Shown here: piece after piece, positions 25,852 to 35,367 of the stretch | How the letters are laid out: every line of letters starts with the position of its first letter | Numbering within the stretch: position 1 is the stretch's first letter | Origin: Duncaniella sp. | Lineage (GTDB): Bacteria > Bacteroidota > Bacteroidia > Bacteroidales > Muribaculaceae | Reading direction: 5' to 3' | Assembly (NCBI GenBank): GCA_029056055.1 | Contig: JAIDCC010000048.1 | Coordinates: forward strand, 1 to 63,453 | DNA: 63,453 nt | Position numbers and translations under genes: made by a program | Notes under the pieces: generated by a model | Seen by the model: only the letters and a program-made list of their open reading frames with translations | Database searches by the model: none | Told to the model about the DNA's origin: nothing

Positions 25852-27201
25852 TCACTTTTTTCGCTGCTGGCCATGTCTTTGTCTGCGTGCCCCCGACCGG
25901 CGCTGCCCTCGCGGGCGGCGACGGCGTCGCTGGGGCTGCTTCTCGTTTTCGGGAGCAGCCTCGACTCCCTCTTCGGTTTCGAAGAGGTGACGTTCTTCGG
26001 CCGACAGACGGCGGATGGCCTCTACCTGCTCCGTACGCGGATTGGGGCGCGAGATGTTGTCGGCGTGGATGAGCGAAAGCAGATGGTCGAAACGCTTCTC
26101 GGAGATGCACGCTTTGAGCAGGCGCGAGATTGCCTTGGGCTTGATGTTCTGGCCATGGTCGCCCCACCGCTCAGCCACGGTGTGGTTGGCGCAGAGAAAC
26201 GACACCTCGCGCAGCGTAGGCGAATGATATTTCAGACGGCGAAGTATCTTCTTGGCGAGCTGGGCCGAATGTTGCTCGTGCTGCACGAAAGAGGGATTTC
26301 CCTCCTTGTCGGCCACAGGAAGCACGCGCGTCTTGCCGGCATCGTGGAGCAGCGCGCCGAGCCGCACTTCGAGCACAGGGGGCGTAGCCGCGACGGTCTT
26401 CACCGTGTGGTCCCACACCGAGGTCTTGCGCGAGGGGTCGGTAGGCTCCTTCATCCGGAATGTCTTGGTGAGTTCAGGGAAAATAAGCGAGATTGCTCCT
26501 ATCTGACGCATGCGGCGCAACGCCTCGTCGACACGCGGCGAGACAAGAATTTTGTTGATTTCGGCCTGGATGCGTTCCGGCTTGATGTCTTTGAGGCCGT
26601 CGATGTGGGCCTTCATAGCGGCCATGGTCGGGCGGTCGATGCTCCAACCGTAGCGCGAGGCGAAGCGGATGAGGCGCAGGGCGCGCAGAGGGTCGTCGGT
26701 CATGGTGACGTCGGGGTCGGAGGGGGTGCGCAGCCGGTGGTGGCGTATGTCGTCGAGGCCGTGACCGGTGGGGTCGATGAGGCGGTCGGCCGAAATGTCG
26801 TGATAGAGAGCGTTGATGGTGAGGTCGCGCAGCAGGCAGTCTTCTTCGACCGAGCCGAAGAGCACTTCGGGGTGGTCGAACGTCTCGGCCACGTATTTGC
26901 CCTTGCGCGTCTGCACGAGTTCGAGCTCGTCGTCGGGAAATTCGCGCAGCGTGAGCATCACTGTGGCATATCGGGCAAAGATGGTAGGGGGAGCGGCGAG
27001 GAGGTGACGCTCTTCGAGCCAGCGGGCAAACTTGACGCTTCCGAGCGGCAGATTGACGGCTATGTCGACATCCTTGATTTCCGTGCCCATCACTTCGTCG
27101 CGGCAACAGCCGCCGACGGCAAACAGGCGTCCCTCCCATTGCGTGCCGGCAACGAGATTTCTGAGGTAGTCGAGTATCTGATGATAACGTGAGTCAGTCA
27201 T
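25852..27201 (-). CDS. cca: CCA-adding tRNA nucleotidyltransferase with HD domain
   Basis: 449 residues. The class II head domain has FAVGGCCRDEVMG (about 27-39) followed by KDVDIAV with the catalytic carboxylates (about 43-49); the RNA-binding helices follow, then an HD domain with GALLHDAGKT (about 278-287). It adds or repairs the CCA end of tRNAs. The last 25 residues or so are almost all Arg/Lys/Gln/Gly, a basic tail not part of the catalytic fold that could aid RNA binding. No gene overlaps it. Confidence 0.93.
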   Translation of the reverse strand: MTDSRYHQILDYLRNLVAGTQWEGRLFAVGGCCRDEVMGTEIKDVDIAVNLPLGSVKFARWLEERHLLAAPPTIFARYATVMLTLREFPDDELELVQTRKGKYVAETFDHPEVLFGSVEEDCLLRDLTINALYHDISADRLIDPTGHGLDDIRHHRLRTPSDPDVTMTDDPLRALRLIRFASRYGWSIDRPTMAAMKAHIDGLKDIKPERIQAEINKILVSPRVDEALRRMRQIGAISLIFPELTKTFRMKEPTDPSRKTSVWDHTVKTVAATPPVLEVRLGALLHDAGKTRVLPVADKEGNPSFVQHEQHSAQLAKKILRRLKYHSPTLREVSFLCANHTVAERWGDHGQNIKPKAISRLLKACISEKRFDHLLSLIHADNISRPNPRTEQVEAIRRLSAEERHLFETEEGVEAAPENEKQPQRRRRRPRGQRRSGARRQRHGQQRKK

Positions 27202-27537
27202 TTGGAGATGCTGAGGGTGCGCGGCGCAGGTTACGAAAGCCTACCTACGCCGACGAGCCGGACACATCAGGGCATCTGCGGGCGATGCGGCTGACAAGTC
27301 CGACCGAGGGAATTGTGAAGACTTCGGGCAAGCTGTCTTGAGGAGAGAGGAGAATGAGTAAAAAAGACACACGAGAGAGAGCGAGTGTGTTGTGGATGTT
27401 GAGTAGAGAGAGTGTGTGTCTTTTCTTAAGCCCGACCCGAAGTCTTTGGGTTGAGGATAATTTCTTTAACGATTGGTGCTGAATCGGCCGGCTTGGCCGT
27501 CGGCACGCCGCGGGGAGAGGGAAGAGACGAGACGTGA
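27202..27537. other. Noncoding stretch between cca and the small acidic ORF
   Basis: 336 bp. It contains the terminator at 27356-27424 and no convincing gene. A short minus-strand reading frame ending at 27426, immediately before the terminator, looks partly coding-like but lacks a good start. Confidence 0.6.
27356..27424 (-). terminator. Terminator after engB and the small ORF
   Basis: On the minus strand AAAAGACACAC (27424-27414) pairs with GTGTGTCTTTT (27372-27362) across a loop of about 41 nt rich in CT, and the right arm runs into T6. The arms are symmetric, so it may also act on the plus strand. Confidence 0.6.
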
Positions 27538-27681
27538 TTATTCGTCGTCTTCAGCGTCGTTGCGGGGATTGTTGTTGAGGGTTTCGGTCTCTTCCTTGAC
27601 GAGTTCGGCATCAACCTTGCAATCGTCGGCAGCGTCGATATCCACGCCGCGGAGCTGGGGGTCTTTAATATCTTTATTCAT
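27538..27681 (-). CDS. Small acidic protein of unknown function
   Basis: 47 residues from the ATG at 27681, beginning MNKDIKDPQLRGVDIDA and ending in DAEDDE. It is very acidic, with no membrane segment or signal and a single Cys. It lies 53 bp after engB on the same strand and before a terminator, so it is probably the last gene of that transcript. I do not recognise a family; the even codon-like composition and the position support a real gene. Confidence 0.55.
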   Translation of the reverse strand: MNKDIKDPQLRGVDIDAADDCKVDAELVKEETETLNNNPRNDAEDDE

Positions 27682-27734
27682 AGCTTTTAACGTTTTTGGT
27701 TTTGTCTTTATAACGTTCGGCGGGGCGGGATGGT

Positions 27735-28427
27735 TCACTCGTCGGCATCCGATTCTTCTTCAAACTCGGCGGCCTCGGCGATGGCGGCGTCGTCGGAGGC
27801 TTCTTCGGCTGCGGGGTCCGCCTGATAGCCCACGGGCAGACGGTTGAGTTCCTCGATGTAGGAGAGCAGTTCGTCGCGCCCGCGCTTGTCTTCGCTCGAG
27901 GTGAGAAACACCGGGGGGAGTTCCTCCCAACGCTGCAAGAGGGCGTTGCAATAGCGCTGCACGTTGCGGCGCCCGGCGTCGTTGCCGAGCTTGTCGAGCT
28001 TGGTGAACACTATCGCGAAGGGCACGCCGTTTTCGCCGAGCCAGTCGAAGAAGTCGAGGTCTACCTTCATCGGGTCGTGACGCGAGTCGATGAGCACGAA
28101 AAGACACGTCATCTGCTCGCGGGTCAGAATGTAGCCCTCTATCATTTTCTTCAGTTCGTCGCGCTGTTCCTTTCCGCGGCGTGCGAAGCCGTAGCCGGGG
28201 AGGTCGACGATATACCAGTCGTCGTTGATAAGGAAATGATTGATGAGCAGCGTCTTGCCGGGTGTGGCCGAGGTCTTGGCGAGCTTGGCGTTGCCGGTGA
28301 GCATATTGATGAGCGACGACTTGCCCACATTGCTTCGGCCTATGAAGGCATATTCGTGGCGCATCTCGGGCGGACACTTCGAGGGCTTGGCGTTTGAGAT
28401 GGCAAATCTTGCGGAATTGATAATCAT
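27735..28427 (-). CDS. engB: Ribosome biogenesis GTP-binding protein EngB/YsxC
   Basis: 230 residues. G1 is GRSNVGKSS (about 30-38), G3 is DLPGYG (about 75-80), G4 is FTKLDK (about 141-146) and G5 is near TSSEDK (about 175-180). It is a GTPase for late 50S ribosome assembly. The family core is about 200 residues; the extra 30 at the C-terminus are an acidic Glu/Asp/Ala tail. The GNAT gene lies 22 bp upstream on the same strand, so the two may be co-transcribed. Confidence 0.94.
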   Translation of the reverse strand: MIINSARFAISNAKPSKCPPEMRHEYAFIGRSNVGKSSLINMLTGNAKLAKTSATPGKTLLINHFLINDDWYIVDLPGYGFARRGKEQRDELKKMIEGYILTREQMTCLFVLIDSRHDPMKVDLDFFDWLGENGVPFAIVFTKLDKLGNDAGRRNVQRYCNALLQRWEELPPVFLTSSEDKRGRDELLSYIEELNRLPVGYQADPAAEEASDDAAIAEAAEFEEESDADE

Positions 28428-28449
28428 AATTCTTGTCTGGGAAAAGGGG

Positions 28450-29547
28450 TTAGTCGAGCATGAGGCTCAGCATCGGGCGGCACGCCGGAAATCCGAGCAT
28501 CTCGCCCGTGGCGGGTGCCGAGAAGGCCATGGCGGCGAGCACTTCTATGCTCACGTCGAAGTCGAGACGACCGTCGTAGGTGTCGTCGATGTCAACCGCG
28601 CCGCGCGAGATGATGTAGGTGTGCGAATTGATGTCGGGCAACTCAGGGTCGCTGACGCGGATGCGGCATTTGAAGTCGGGATAGGCGGCGGCTACGGCTT
28701 CGAGGAGCATCCGGGCGTTGACCACGCGCCCCATGCCTCGCGGCATCAGACGGCCGCCGAGCGTGTCGGTGGGGCGCCCGTAGAGCAGAAACGGGGTGTC
28801 GGGGTGCAGACGGCGCAACTCGCGCAGAGCTGCCATTCGGGCCGGCTCGCTGTCGCCCATCACGTCGTTGACGAGCAGCAGGTCGTCGGCTTGCTTGTAG
28901 ACTGCCCAGGCCATCGCGGCTATGCGGCGTCCGTCGGGAGCCTCGGGGTCGGGGGTATCGACCACCACGAAGTCGCCGCCATCCATGCGCAGGTCGGCGA
29001 TGATGTTGCTGAAGTCGCGCTGCGAATGACGGATGTAGCACGAGCGGGCGCGTTGCAGTCGGTCGAAGGCTTCGCGCACGCGCTCCGAAAGGGGGTCGAC
29101 ATCGCGCACGGCTTCGAAATCTCCCTCGAAGGGGAAAGTGTGGGCCGACGTGAAGCGTTGCTCTTTGGTGTAGAACACGGTCGAAAAGCCGAATTTGTCA
29201 TAGAAAAAGTAGAGGGCGGAGCGCGCCGGGATGAGCGCCACCATCATGTCGCCCCGTTCGGCGGCATGGCGCAGCGCGTCGCGCATCAGCTCCGACATGT
29301 AGCCCTTGCCACGGTCGCGGCGACGTGTGGCGGCCCCGCAGAGGTAGCTCACGGGGAGCAACGAGCCGTGGAAACTCATCTCGAACTCCTGAAGCAGGAG
29401 CGAGCTGACCGTGCGCCCCTCGGCGTCCTGAAGGATGAGTGCTTCTTCGTCGAGGTAGACCTGACGGAAAAACATATCGACATACTCGGGCGAGTCGGCG
29501 AAACTCTCCTTCCAGATTTTGATGATATCTTCTTTTTTTGATGACAT
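28450..29547 (-). CDS. GNAT family N-acetyltransferase (Eis-like layout)
   Basis: 365 residues from the ATG at 29547; a GTG three codons upstream is also possible. The N-terminal GNAT domain has the acetyl-CoA loop [16 protein letters not shown] (about 73-88). A second, degenerate acetyltransferase-like region and a C-terminal sheet domain follow, giving the three-part layout of Eis-type N-acetyltransferases (about 400 residues). The substrate is unknown. It precedes engB by 22 bp. Confidence 0.8.
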   Translation of the reverse strand: MSSKKEDIIKIWKESFADSPEYVDMFFRQVYLDEEALILQDAEGRTVSSLLLQEFEMSFHGSLLPVSYLCGAATRRRDRGKGYMSELMRDALRHAAERGDMMVALIPARSALYFFYDKFGFSTVFYTKEQRFTSAHTFPFEGDFEAVRDVDPLSERVREAFDRLQRARSCYIRHSQRDFSNIIADLRMDGGDFVVVDTPDPEAPDGRRIAAMAWAVYKQADDLLLVNDVMGDSEPARMAALRELRRLHPDTPFLLYGRPTDTLGGRLMPRGMGRVVNARMLLEAVAAAYPDFKCRIRVSDPELPDINSHTYIISRGAVDIDDTYDGRLDFDVSIEVLAAMAFSAPATGEMLGFPACRPMLSLMLD

Positions 29548-29619
29548 AGTTGACACGTTTCTTCACCAATTATAACGCCGGGGCGCGACGAAAGGTTTAG
29601 AGTTCTGCCCATTATGCAA

Positions 29620-29635
29620 ATGGCGCGTCCCTACC
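29620..29635. repeat. Half copy of palindromic repeat family A
   Basis: ATGGCGCGTCCCTACC matches one arm and flank of the repeats at 62895 and 63297. It lies in the gap between the GNAT and alcohol dehydrogenase genes. Confidence 0.55.
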
Positions 29636-29671
29636 TTCGTCATTGCCCTACCCTTCGACGCGCCCGGCGAT

Positions 29672-30847
29672 TCAATGGCCGAAACAGAGGCGGTAGATGG
29701 CTTCGGTGTCGGCGGGATAGAGGGGCGAGTAGCCGCCGAAGGGGGTGCCTTTGAGGGCGTGGACTTTGCGCACCATCGTGGCGATGTCGGGGTCAGGCAC
29801 GCCGAGCGAGGCGAAATCGGTGGGCAGACCGAGCGACGCGAAGAATTCGCGCAGAGCCGAGGCGGCGGCGAGCGCACACTCGCGGTCGTCGGCTATGTCG
29901 AGACCAAACACGCGGCGGCCGAGCTGGGCGGGTTTCGAGGGTTTGCGCGAGGCCATGAAGGTGACGAACGAGGGCACCACTACGGCCAGACCCGCTCCGT
30001 GAGCCACGTCGTAGAGAGCCGAGATTTCGTGTTCGAGGAAGTGCGAGCACCAGTCTTCTACGCGTCCGCAGCCGCAGATGCCGTTGTGGGCCAGCGTGCC
30101 GCTCCAGAGGATGTTGGCGCGTGCCTGATAGTCGGTGGGGGCGGCCATCACTTTCGGAGCTTCGGTGATGATGGCTTGCAGAAGACCTTCGCACAGACGG
30201 TCTGACACTTCGACATCGTCGGTGGGCGAGAAATAGCGTTCGAGGATGTGGGCCATCATGTCGCACACTCCGCACGCGGTCTGAAACGGCGGGAGTGTGA
30301 AGGTGAGTTCAGGATTGAGGCAGGCAAATTTCGGGCGAAGCCAGAAATCGGTGCGCAGCGAGTTCTTTATGAGTCCGTCGGTCTTGGTGATGACGGAGTT
30401 GCCCGACCCTTCCGAGCCGGCGGCGGGAATGGTGAGCACCACGCCTATGGGCAACGCGCGCTCAATCACGCTCTTACCCGAATAGAAGTCCCAGAAATCG
30501 CCGTCGTAGAGAGTGCCGGCGGCTATGGCTTTGGCGCAGTCGATGGCCGAACCGCCGCCCACGGCTATCACCATGTCGACGCCCTCCTTGCGGGCCACTT
30601 CGATGCCTTCGTAGACCTTCGTGTCGGTTGGGTTGGGTGTCACGCCGCCGAGTCGCGACGTGGCGATGCCGGCCCCGCGCAGGAGGTTGTCGACACGGTC
30701 GATTAGCCCCGAACGGAGCGCCGACCCCATGCCGAACACTATCAGCGCCGAGCGTGCGCCCAGCGCCGCGGCCTGCTCGGCCACCTTCTCCTCGGCTCCG
30801 CGCCCGAAGATGTAGCGCGTCGGCGAGCAATATGAAAAATCAGTCAT
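29672..30847 (-). CDS. Iron-containing alcohol dehydrogenase
   Basis: 391 residues. The NAD(P) region has GGGSAIDCAKAIAAG (about 97-111), and the metal ligands appear in CGVCDMMAHILERYF (about 192-206) and HFLEHEISALYDVAHGAGLAVV (about 258-279). It resembles the YqhD/butanol dehydrogenase group, which reduces aldehydes with NADPH. It is about 110 bp downstream of the mutB operon's end on the same strand but separated by a terminator. The physiological substrate is unknown. Confidence 0.9.
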   Translation of the reverse strand: MTDFSYCSPTRYIFGRGAEEKVAEQAAALGARSALIVFGMGSALRSGLIDRVDNLLRGAGIATSRLGGVTPNPTDTKVYEGIEVARKEGVDMVIAVGGGSAIDCAKAIAAGTLYDGDFWDFYSGKSVIERALPIGVVLTIPAAGSEGSGNSVITKTDGLIKNSLRTDFWLRPKFACLNPELTFTLPPFQTACGVCDMMAHILERYFSPTDDVEVSDRLCEGLLQAIITEAPKVMAAPTDYQARANILWSGTLAHNGICGCGRVEDWCSHFLEHEISALYDVAHGAGLAVVVPSFVTFMASRKPSKPAQLGRRVFGLDIADDRECALAAASALREFFASLGLPTDFASLGVPDPDIATMVRKVHALKGTPFGGYSPLYPADTEAIYRLCFGH

Positions 30848-30859
30848 AAGTGTGTGTAT

Positions 30860-30906
30860 GTGTTAAAGAGATTTCCCTCCCGCACCGCGGGGGCACAGGA
30901 GGGAAA
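30860..30906 (-). terminator. Terminator after mutB
   Basis: On the minus strand GTTTCCCTCC-type arm (30906-30898) pairs with GGAGGGAAA (30880-30872), with a G+C-rich inner loop, and is followed by TCTCTTTAAC. Confidence 0.65.
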
Positions 30907-30963
30907 CCGGAGTCTTTGTCAGAGTGTGTGTCTGATATTTGTCGTCCTTACGGACGCGCGGGC

Positions 30964-33099
30964 TTAGTCCTCGGGGGTGAGGAGCTCAAGCATCTTGATG
31001 GCCGACACGGGGATGCGTGTGCCGGGGCCGAAGATGGCGGCCACGCCTACCTTGTAGAGGAAGTCGTAATCCTGCGCGGGGATTACGCCGCCGGCTGTCA
31101 CGAGGATATCCTCGCGGCCCAGCTTGCGGAGCTCTTCGATGACCTGCGGGATGAGGGTCTTGTGGCCTGCGGCGAGCGACGATACGCCCAGGATGTGGAC
31201 GTCGTTCTCAACGGCCATGCGGGCAGCCTCGGCGGGCGTCTGGAAGAGCGGGCCCATGTCGACGTCGAAGCCGCAGTCGGCATAACCGGTGGCCACAACT
31301 TTGGCGCCGCGGTCATGGCCGTCCTGGCCCATCTTGGCAATCATGATGCGGGGCTGACGGCCCTCGCGTTTTGCGAATTCCTCGGTCATCTGCTGAGCGC
31401 GGAGGAAGTCGGGGTCTTGTTTGGTTTCTGAAGAATACACGCCTGAGATAGTACGGATGACAGCTTTGTAACGGCCCACGACTTCTTCGCAGGCATCGGA
31501 GATTTCGCCGAGGGTGGCACGCACGCCGGCGGCTTTCACGGCGAGGTCGAGGAGGTTGCCTTCGCCGGTGCGCACGCATTCGGTGATGGCTGCGAGGGCC
31601 TTCTTGACGGCTTCTTCGTCGCGATGAGCCTTGAGGTCGTCGAGACGGGCCACCTGGTCCTTGCGCACCTCGGTGTTGTCGATTTCGAGGATGTCGATGG
31701 GGTCTTCGTGGTCGAGACGATACTTGTTGATGCCGACGATGGTCTGACGGCCTGAGTCGATGCGGGCCTGGGTGCGTGCCGAAGCTTCTTCGATGCGCAT
31801 CTTGGGCAGACCGCTCTCGATGGCCTTGGCCATGCCGCCGAGGGCTTCGATTTCCTGGATATGCTCCCAGGCGCGGTGGGCTATCTCGTTGGTGAGGGCC
31901 TCGACGTAGTAGCTGCCGCCCCACGGGTCGATTTCCTTGGTCACCATCGTCTCTTCCTGGATGTAAATCTGGGTGTTGCGGGCGATGCGGGCCGAGAAGT
32001 CGGTGGGCAGTGCGATGGCTTCGTCAAGGGCGTTGGTGTGGAGGCTCTGGGTGTGGCCGAGGGCGGCGCCCATGGCCTCGATGCAGGTGCGGCCTACGTT
32101 GTTGAAGGGGTCCTGCTCGGTGAGGCTCCAGCCCGAGGTCTGCGAGTGGGTGCGCAGGGCGAGCGATTTGGGGTTCTTGGGGTTGAACTGCTTGACAATC
32201 TTGGCCCAGAGGAGACGGGCGGCGCGCATCTTGGCCACTTCCATGAAGTAGTTCATGCCGATGGCCCAGAAGAACGAGAGGCGGGGTGCGAAGGCGTCGA
32301 TGTCGATGCCGGCGTTGATGCCCGCGCGGAGGTATTCGAGACCGTCGGCCAGGGTGTAGGCCAGCTCGATGTCGGCTGTAGCGCCGGCTTCCTGCATGTG
32401 GTAGCCCGAAATCGAAATCGAGTTAAACTTCGGCATGTTCTGCGAAGTAAATTCGAAGATGTCGGCGATGATGCGCATCGAGAACTCCGGGGGATAGATG
32501 TAGGTGTTGCGCACCATGAATTCCTTGAGGATGTCGTTCTGGATTGTGCCGGCCATCTCTTCGAGCTTGGCGCCCTGCTCCAGACCTGCGTTGATGTAGA
32601 AGGCGAGCACGGGGAGCACGGCGCCGTTCATGGTCATCGACACTGACATCTTGTTCAAGGGTATACCCTCGAAGAGCACCTTCATGTCTTCTACCGAGCA
32701 GATTGACACACCGGCTTTGCCGACGTCGCCGACGACGCGCTCGTGGTCGGCGTCATAGCCGCGGTGTGTGGCGAGGTCGAAGGCCACCGACAGACCCTTC
32801 TGGCCCGACGCGAGGTTGCGGCGGTAGAAGGCGTTCGACTCGGCTGCCGTCGAGAAGCCGGCATACTGGCGGATGGTCCAGGGACGCAGCGGATACATGG
32901 CGCTGTACGGGCCGCGCAGGAAGGGGGGTATGCCCGACACGTAGTCGAGGTGTTCGAGGTCTTCAAGGTCGGCCTTGGTGTAGACCGGCTTGACGGGGAT
33001 GAGTTCGGGGGTGAGCCATTCTTCCCCGTGTGCTGCGGGAGCGTGCTGCTCGCCGAAAGCATCTTTTACGATGTCTATAGATTTAAAATCAGGTTTCAT
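30964..33099 (-). CDS. mutB: Methylmalonyl-CoA mutase, large (catalytic) subunit
   Basis: 711 residues. The N-terminal barrel contains [23 protein letters not shown] (about 72 on), the CoA-side signature, and the C-terminal B12 domain (about 575-711) has [24 protein letters not shown], where DGHDRG holds the lower-ligand His. It interconverts succinyl-CoA and methylmalonyl-CoA with adenosylcobalamin, a key step in propionate production by Bacteroidales. It follows mutA by 36 bp. No epimerase, decarboxylase or MeaB chaperone gene is in the window. Confidence 0.97.
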   Translation of the reverse strand: MKPDFKSIDIVKDAFGEQHAPAAHGEEWLTPELIPVKPVYTKADLEDLEHLDYVSGIPPFLRGPYSAMYPLRPWTIRQYAGFSTAAESNAFYRRNLASGQKGLSVAFDLATHRGYDADHERVVGDVGKAGVSICSVEDMKVLFEGIPLNKMSVSMTMNGAVLPVLAFYINAGLEQGAKLEEMAGTIQNDILKEFMVRNTYIYPPEFSMRIIADIFEFTSQNMPKFNSISISGYHMQEAGATADIELAYTLADGLEYLRAGINAGIDIDAFAPRLSFFWAIGMNYFMEVAKMRAARLLWAKIVKQFNPKNPKSLALRTHSQTSGWSLTEQDPFNNVGRTCIEAMGAALGHTQSLHTNALDEAIALPTDFSARIARNTQIYIQEETMVTKEIDPWGGSYYVEALTNEIAHRAWEHIQEIEALGGMAKAIESGLPKMRIEEASARTQARIDSGRQTIVGINKYRLDHEDPIDILEIDNTEVRKDQVARLDDLKAHRDEEAVKKALAAITECVRTGEGNLLDLAVKAAGVRATLGEISDACEEVVGRYKAVIRTISGVYSSETKQDPDFLRAQQMTEEFAKREGRQPRIMIAKMGQDGHDRGAKVVATGYADCGFDVDMGPLFQTPAEAARMAVENDVHILGVSSLAAGHKTLIPQVIEELRKLGREDILVTAGGVIPAQDYDFLYKVGVAAIFGPGTRIPVSAIKMLELLTPED

Positions 33100-33135
33100 T
33101 TGTTTCAGACTATAGTTGAGGGATGAATGGGCGGA

Positions 33136-35001
33136 TTACTTGCCGAGCAGACGGGCGTTGAAGTCGCGGAGCACGTCGAGCACGTTGCAGCGCACGTGGA
33201 TGAAGTCGTTGATGCCTGCTGCCTTGAGCTCGTCCATGCAGGCGGGTGCGCCGGCCACTACAAACTCAGCGCGCCCGTCGAGGGCCTTGAAGGCTTCGGG
33301 GGCGAGGGCGGCATATTCGTCGTCTGACGAGCAGAGCACCACTACGTCGGCTTCCTTGTCGAGGGCGGCCTTCACGCCTTCCTCTACGGTGTCAAATCCG
33401 AGGTTGTCGATGATTTCATATCCGGCGCAACCGAAGAAGTTGCCCGAGAACTGTGCGCGTGCCAGACGCATGGCGAGGTTGCCTATGGTCAGCATGAACA
33501 CTTTCGGACGCTTGGGAGCGGCCTCGGTGGCCAGGCGCAGGGCTTCGAAGTCGGAAGCGGCGCGCTTCGAGGGGAGTCCGGCCTCGGTGTCGCAGGTGTC
33601 GGCCTCGTGGCCTTTGCAGCCGCAGGGCAGCGAGCCTTTGAGGGCCACAATTTTGTCGGTGGCCATCTCGTTGATGTTGGGATACTGGTTTGTGCCGAGC
33701 AGGATTTCCTTGCGGCGTGCCACGTCGGTGTGGCGCTTTTCGGCGCTTTCACGCACGGCTTTGGCTATCGTGCCGTCGTTGCAGAGCGCAAGGAAGCCAC
33801 CCTTCTCCTCTACGTCGAGGAAGAGTGTCCAGGCCTGCTGTGCGAGGGCCACGGTGAGGGTCTCCACGTAGTAGCTGCCTCCGGCGGGGTCGACCACCTT
33901 GTCGAGGTGGCTCTCTTCCTTGAGCAGGAACTGCTGGTTGCGCGCGATGCGCTCCGAGAATTCGTCGGGGGTCTTGTAGCAGACGTCAAACGGGGTCACG
34001 GTGATTGAGTCTACGCCGGCGAGTGCGGCCGACATGGCCTCGGTCTGCGAGCGGAGCAGGTTGACGTGTGCGTCATAGAGGGTCTGGTTGAAGCGCGAGG
34101 TGATGGCGTGTGCCTCCATCTTGCAGTCGTCGTGTGCCACACCGTACTGAGCTGCAATCTGAGCCCAGAGCATGCGGGCGGCGCGGAATTTGGCGAGCTC
34201 CATGAAGAAGTTCGAGCCTACGCCCATGTTGAATTTGATGCGGCGTGCCACTTCTCCGGCCTCTACACCGGCATCGGTGAGCAGGGTCATCCACGATGCG
34301 CCCCAGGCCAGTGCATAGCCGAGTTCCTGATAGATGTAGGCGCCGGCGTCGGAGAGCATGAACGAGTTGACGGCGAGCACGCGAAGCGCGGGCACCTCCT
34401 TCACGGTGGCGAGCAGGGTCTTGGCCATCTCTACGAGGGAGGCGGCTTCGAAGGCCACTCCCTTGCGCAGCGGGCGACGGAACGGATTGAAGTCTATCGA
34501 ACCGCGGAATTGCTTCTCGGCTCCTTCTGCCTTGAGGATTGCCACGAGGTTTTCGGCGAGGGTCTGCGCTTTCTTCACGCAGCAGGTGAAGTTGATTTCA
34601 ACCTTCTTGAGGTCGATGCCCTTGAGCAGGGCGCGGAGGTTTTCTTCCGAGGGGTCGTCAATCTTGAAACCGAGCGACGTCACGCCCTTGGTGAGCACGT
34701 CGAGAGCCGTGGCGTTGGCCTCGGCGGTCTCTGTGGCTACAATTTCCTGACGGGTGAGCCAGTCGTTGGAGTCCTTGGTGCCGCGGACGTAGGGGTATTC
34801 GCCCGGAAGTGAATTTGTGGTGTTGAAGTCGGCTATGTCCTCGCGACGGTAGAGAGGCTGGACGTTGAAGCCTTCGTTGGTGCGCCACACGAGCTTTTTG
34901 TCGAAGGGAGCACCCTTGAGGTCGGCTTCCACCTTGGCCTTCCACTCTTCGGCGGAGACGGGGGGAAACTGCTCAAACAATTTTTCTTTCTTTTCTGCCA
35001 T
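33136..35001 (-). CDS. mutA: Methylmalonyl-CoA mutase, small subunit
   Basis: 621 residues from the ATG at 35001 (MAEKKEKLFEQFPPVSAEEWK); the open frame upstream crosses the promoter. The fold mirrors MutB: an N-terminal barrel (RREDIADFNTTNSLPGEYPYVRG, about 56 on) and a C-terminal B12-like domain, here without the DxHxxG His motif, as expected for the noncatalytic subunit. It pairs with MutB. The mutA-mutB operon has its own promoter upstream and terminator downstream. Confidence 0.95.
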   Translation of the reverse strand: MAEKKEKLFEQFPPVSAEEWKAKVEADLKGAPFDKKLVWRTNEGFNVQPLYRREDIADFNTTNSLPGEYPYVRGTKDSNDWLTRQEIVATETAEANATALDVLTKGVTSLGFKIDDPSEENLRALLKGIDLKKVEINFTCCVKKAQTLAENLVAILKAEGAEKQFRGSIDFNPFRRPLRKGVAFEAASLVEMAKTLLATVKEVPALRVLAVNSFMLSDAGAYIYQELGYALAWGASWMTLLTDAGVEAGEVARRIKFNMGVGSNFFMELAKFRAARMLWAQIAAQYGVAHDDCKMEAHAITSRFNQTLYDAHVNLLRSQTEAMSAALAGVDSITVTPFDVCYKTPDEFSERIARNQQFLLKEESHLDKVVDPAGGSYYVETLTVALAQQAWTLFLDVEEKGGFLALCNDGTIAKAVRESAEKRHTDVARRKEILLGTNQYPNINEMATDKIVALKGSLPCGCKGHEADTCDTEAGLPSKRAASDFEALRLATEAAPKRPKVFMLTIGNLAMRLARAQFSGNFFGCAGYEIIDNLGFDTVEEGVKAALDKEADVVVLCSSDDEYAALAPEAFKALDGRAEFVVAGAPACMDELKAAGINDFIHVRCNVLDVLRDFNARLLGK

Positions 35002-35074
35002 GATTCCGGTATTAGGAATATATGTTTTATGGTGATTTTTAGGCCGGTTTGCCGCATTGTGCGGTCCTACCGTG

Positions 35075-35105
35075 CAAAAGTAACAAAATTTTTCGAAAAA
35101 ACAAA
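35075..35105 (-). promoter_or_regulatory. Promoter of mutA-mutB
   Basis: TTTG (35102-35105), 19-bp spacer and TACTTTTG (35075-35082) on the minus strand. No room for, or sign of, a cobalamin riboswitch in the roughly 70-nt leader. Confidence 0.65.
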
Positions 35106-35200
35106 AAAAACGTCTCCGCACGCGCTATTTTGAGCCGTGTCAGAGACGAAAGTCTTTAGGTTTGAGCCGCGAAGGCCGCCGCAGCGGTGTCTTCGGCCCG

Positions 35201-35300
35201 AAAACAAAATCGGCTTGCTGTCGGGCGGGAGGATGAAAGGGAGCTTAGTAACAAGGGTGAATGCCGAGACTTCCTCTCGCCCGCTTTTCAGCAAGCCGAT
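35201..35300 (-). terminator. Terminator of the susC-susD operon
   Basis: A perfect 12-bp pair ATCGGCTTGCTG (35209-35220) with CAGCAAGCCGAT (35289-35300) and an inner CGGGCGGGAGGA / TCCTCTCGCCCG pairing form a long stem; on the minus strand TTTTGTTTT follows. Confidence 0.8.
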
Positions 35301-35367
35301 GTGTTTTATGTCAGTGTCCGTGGCGCGGGGAGCCGTAATGCCGACTCCCTACGCTCGGGCTGGGCTA

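Larger units (their letters stand above)
35002..35367. other. Noncoding gap between susD and mutA
   Basis: 366 bp with the mutA promoter at 35075-35105 and the large terminator at 35201-35300. Apart from these I see no gene. Confidence 0.7.
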
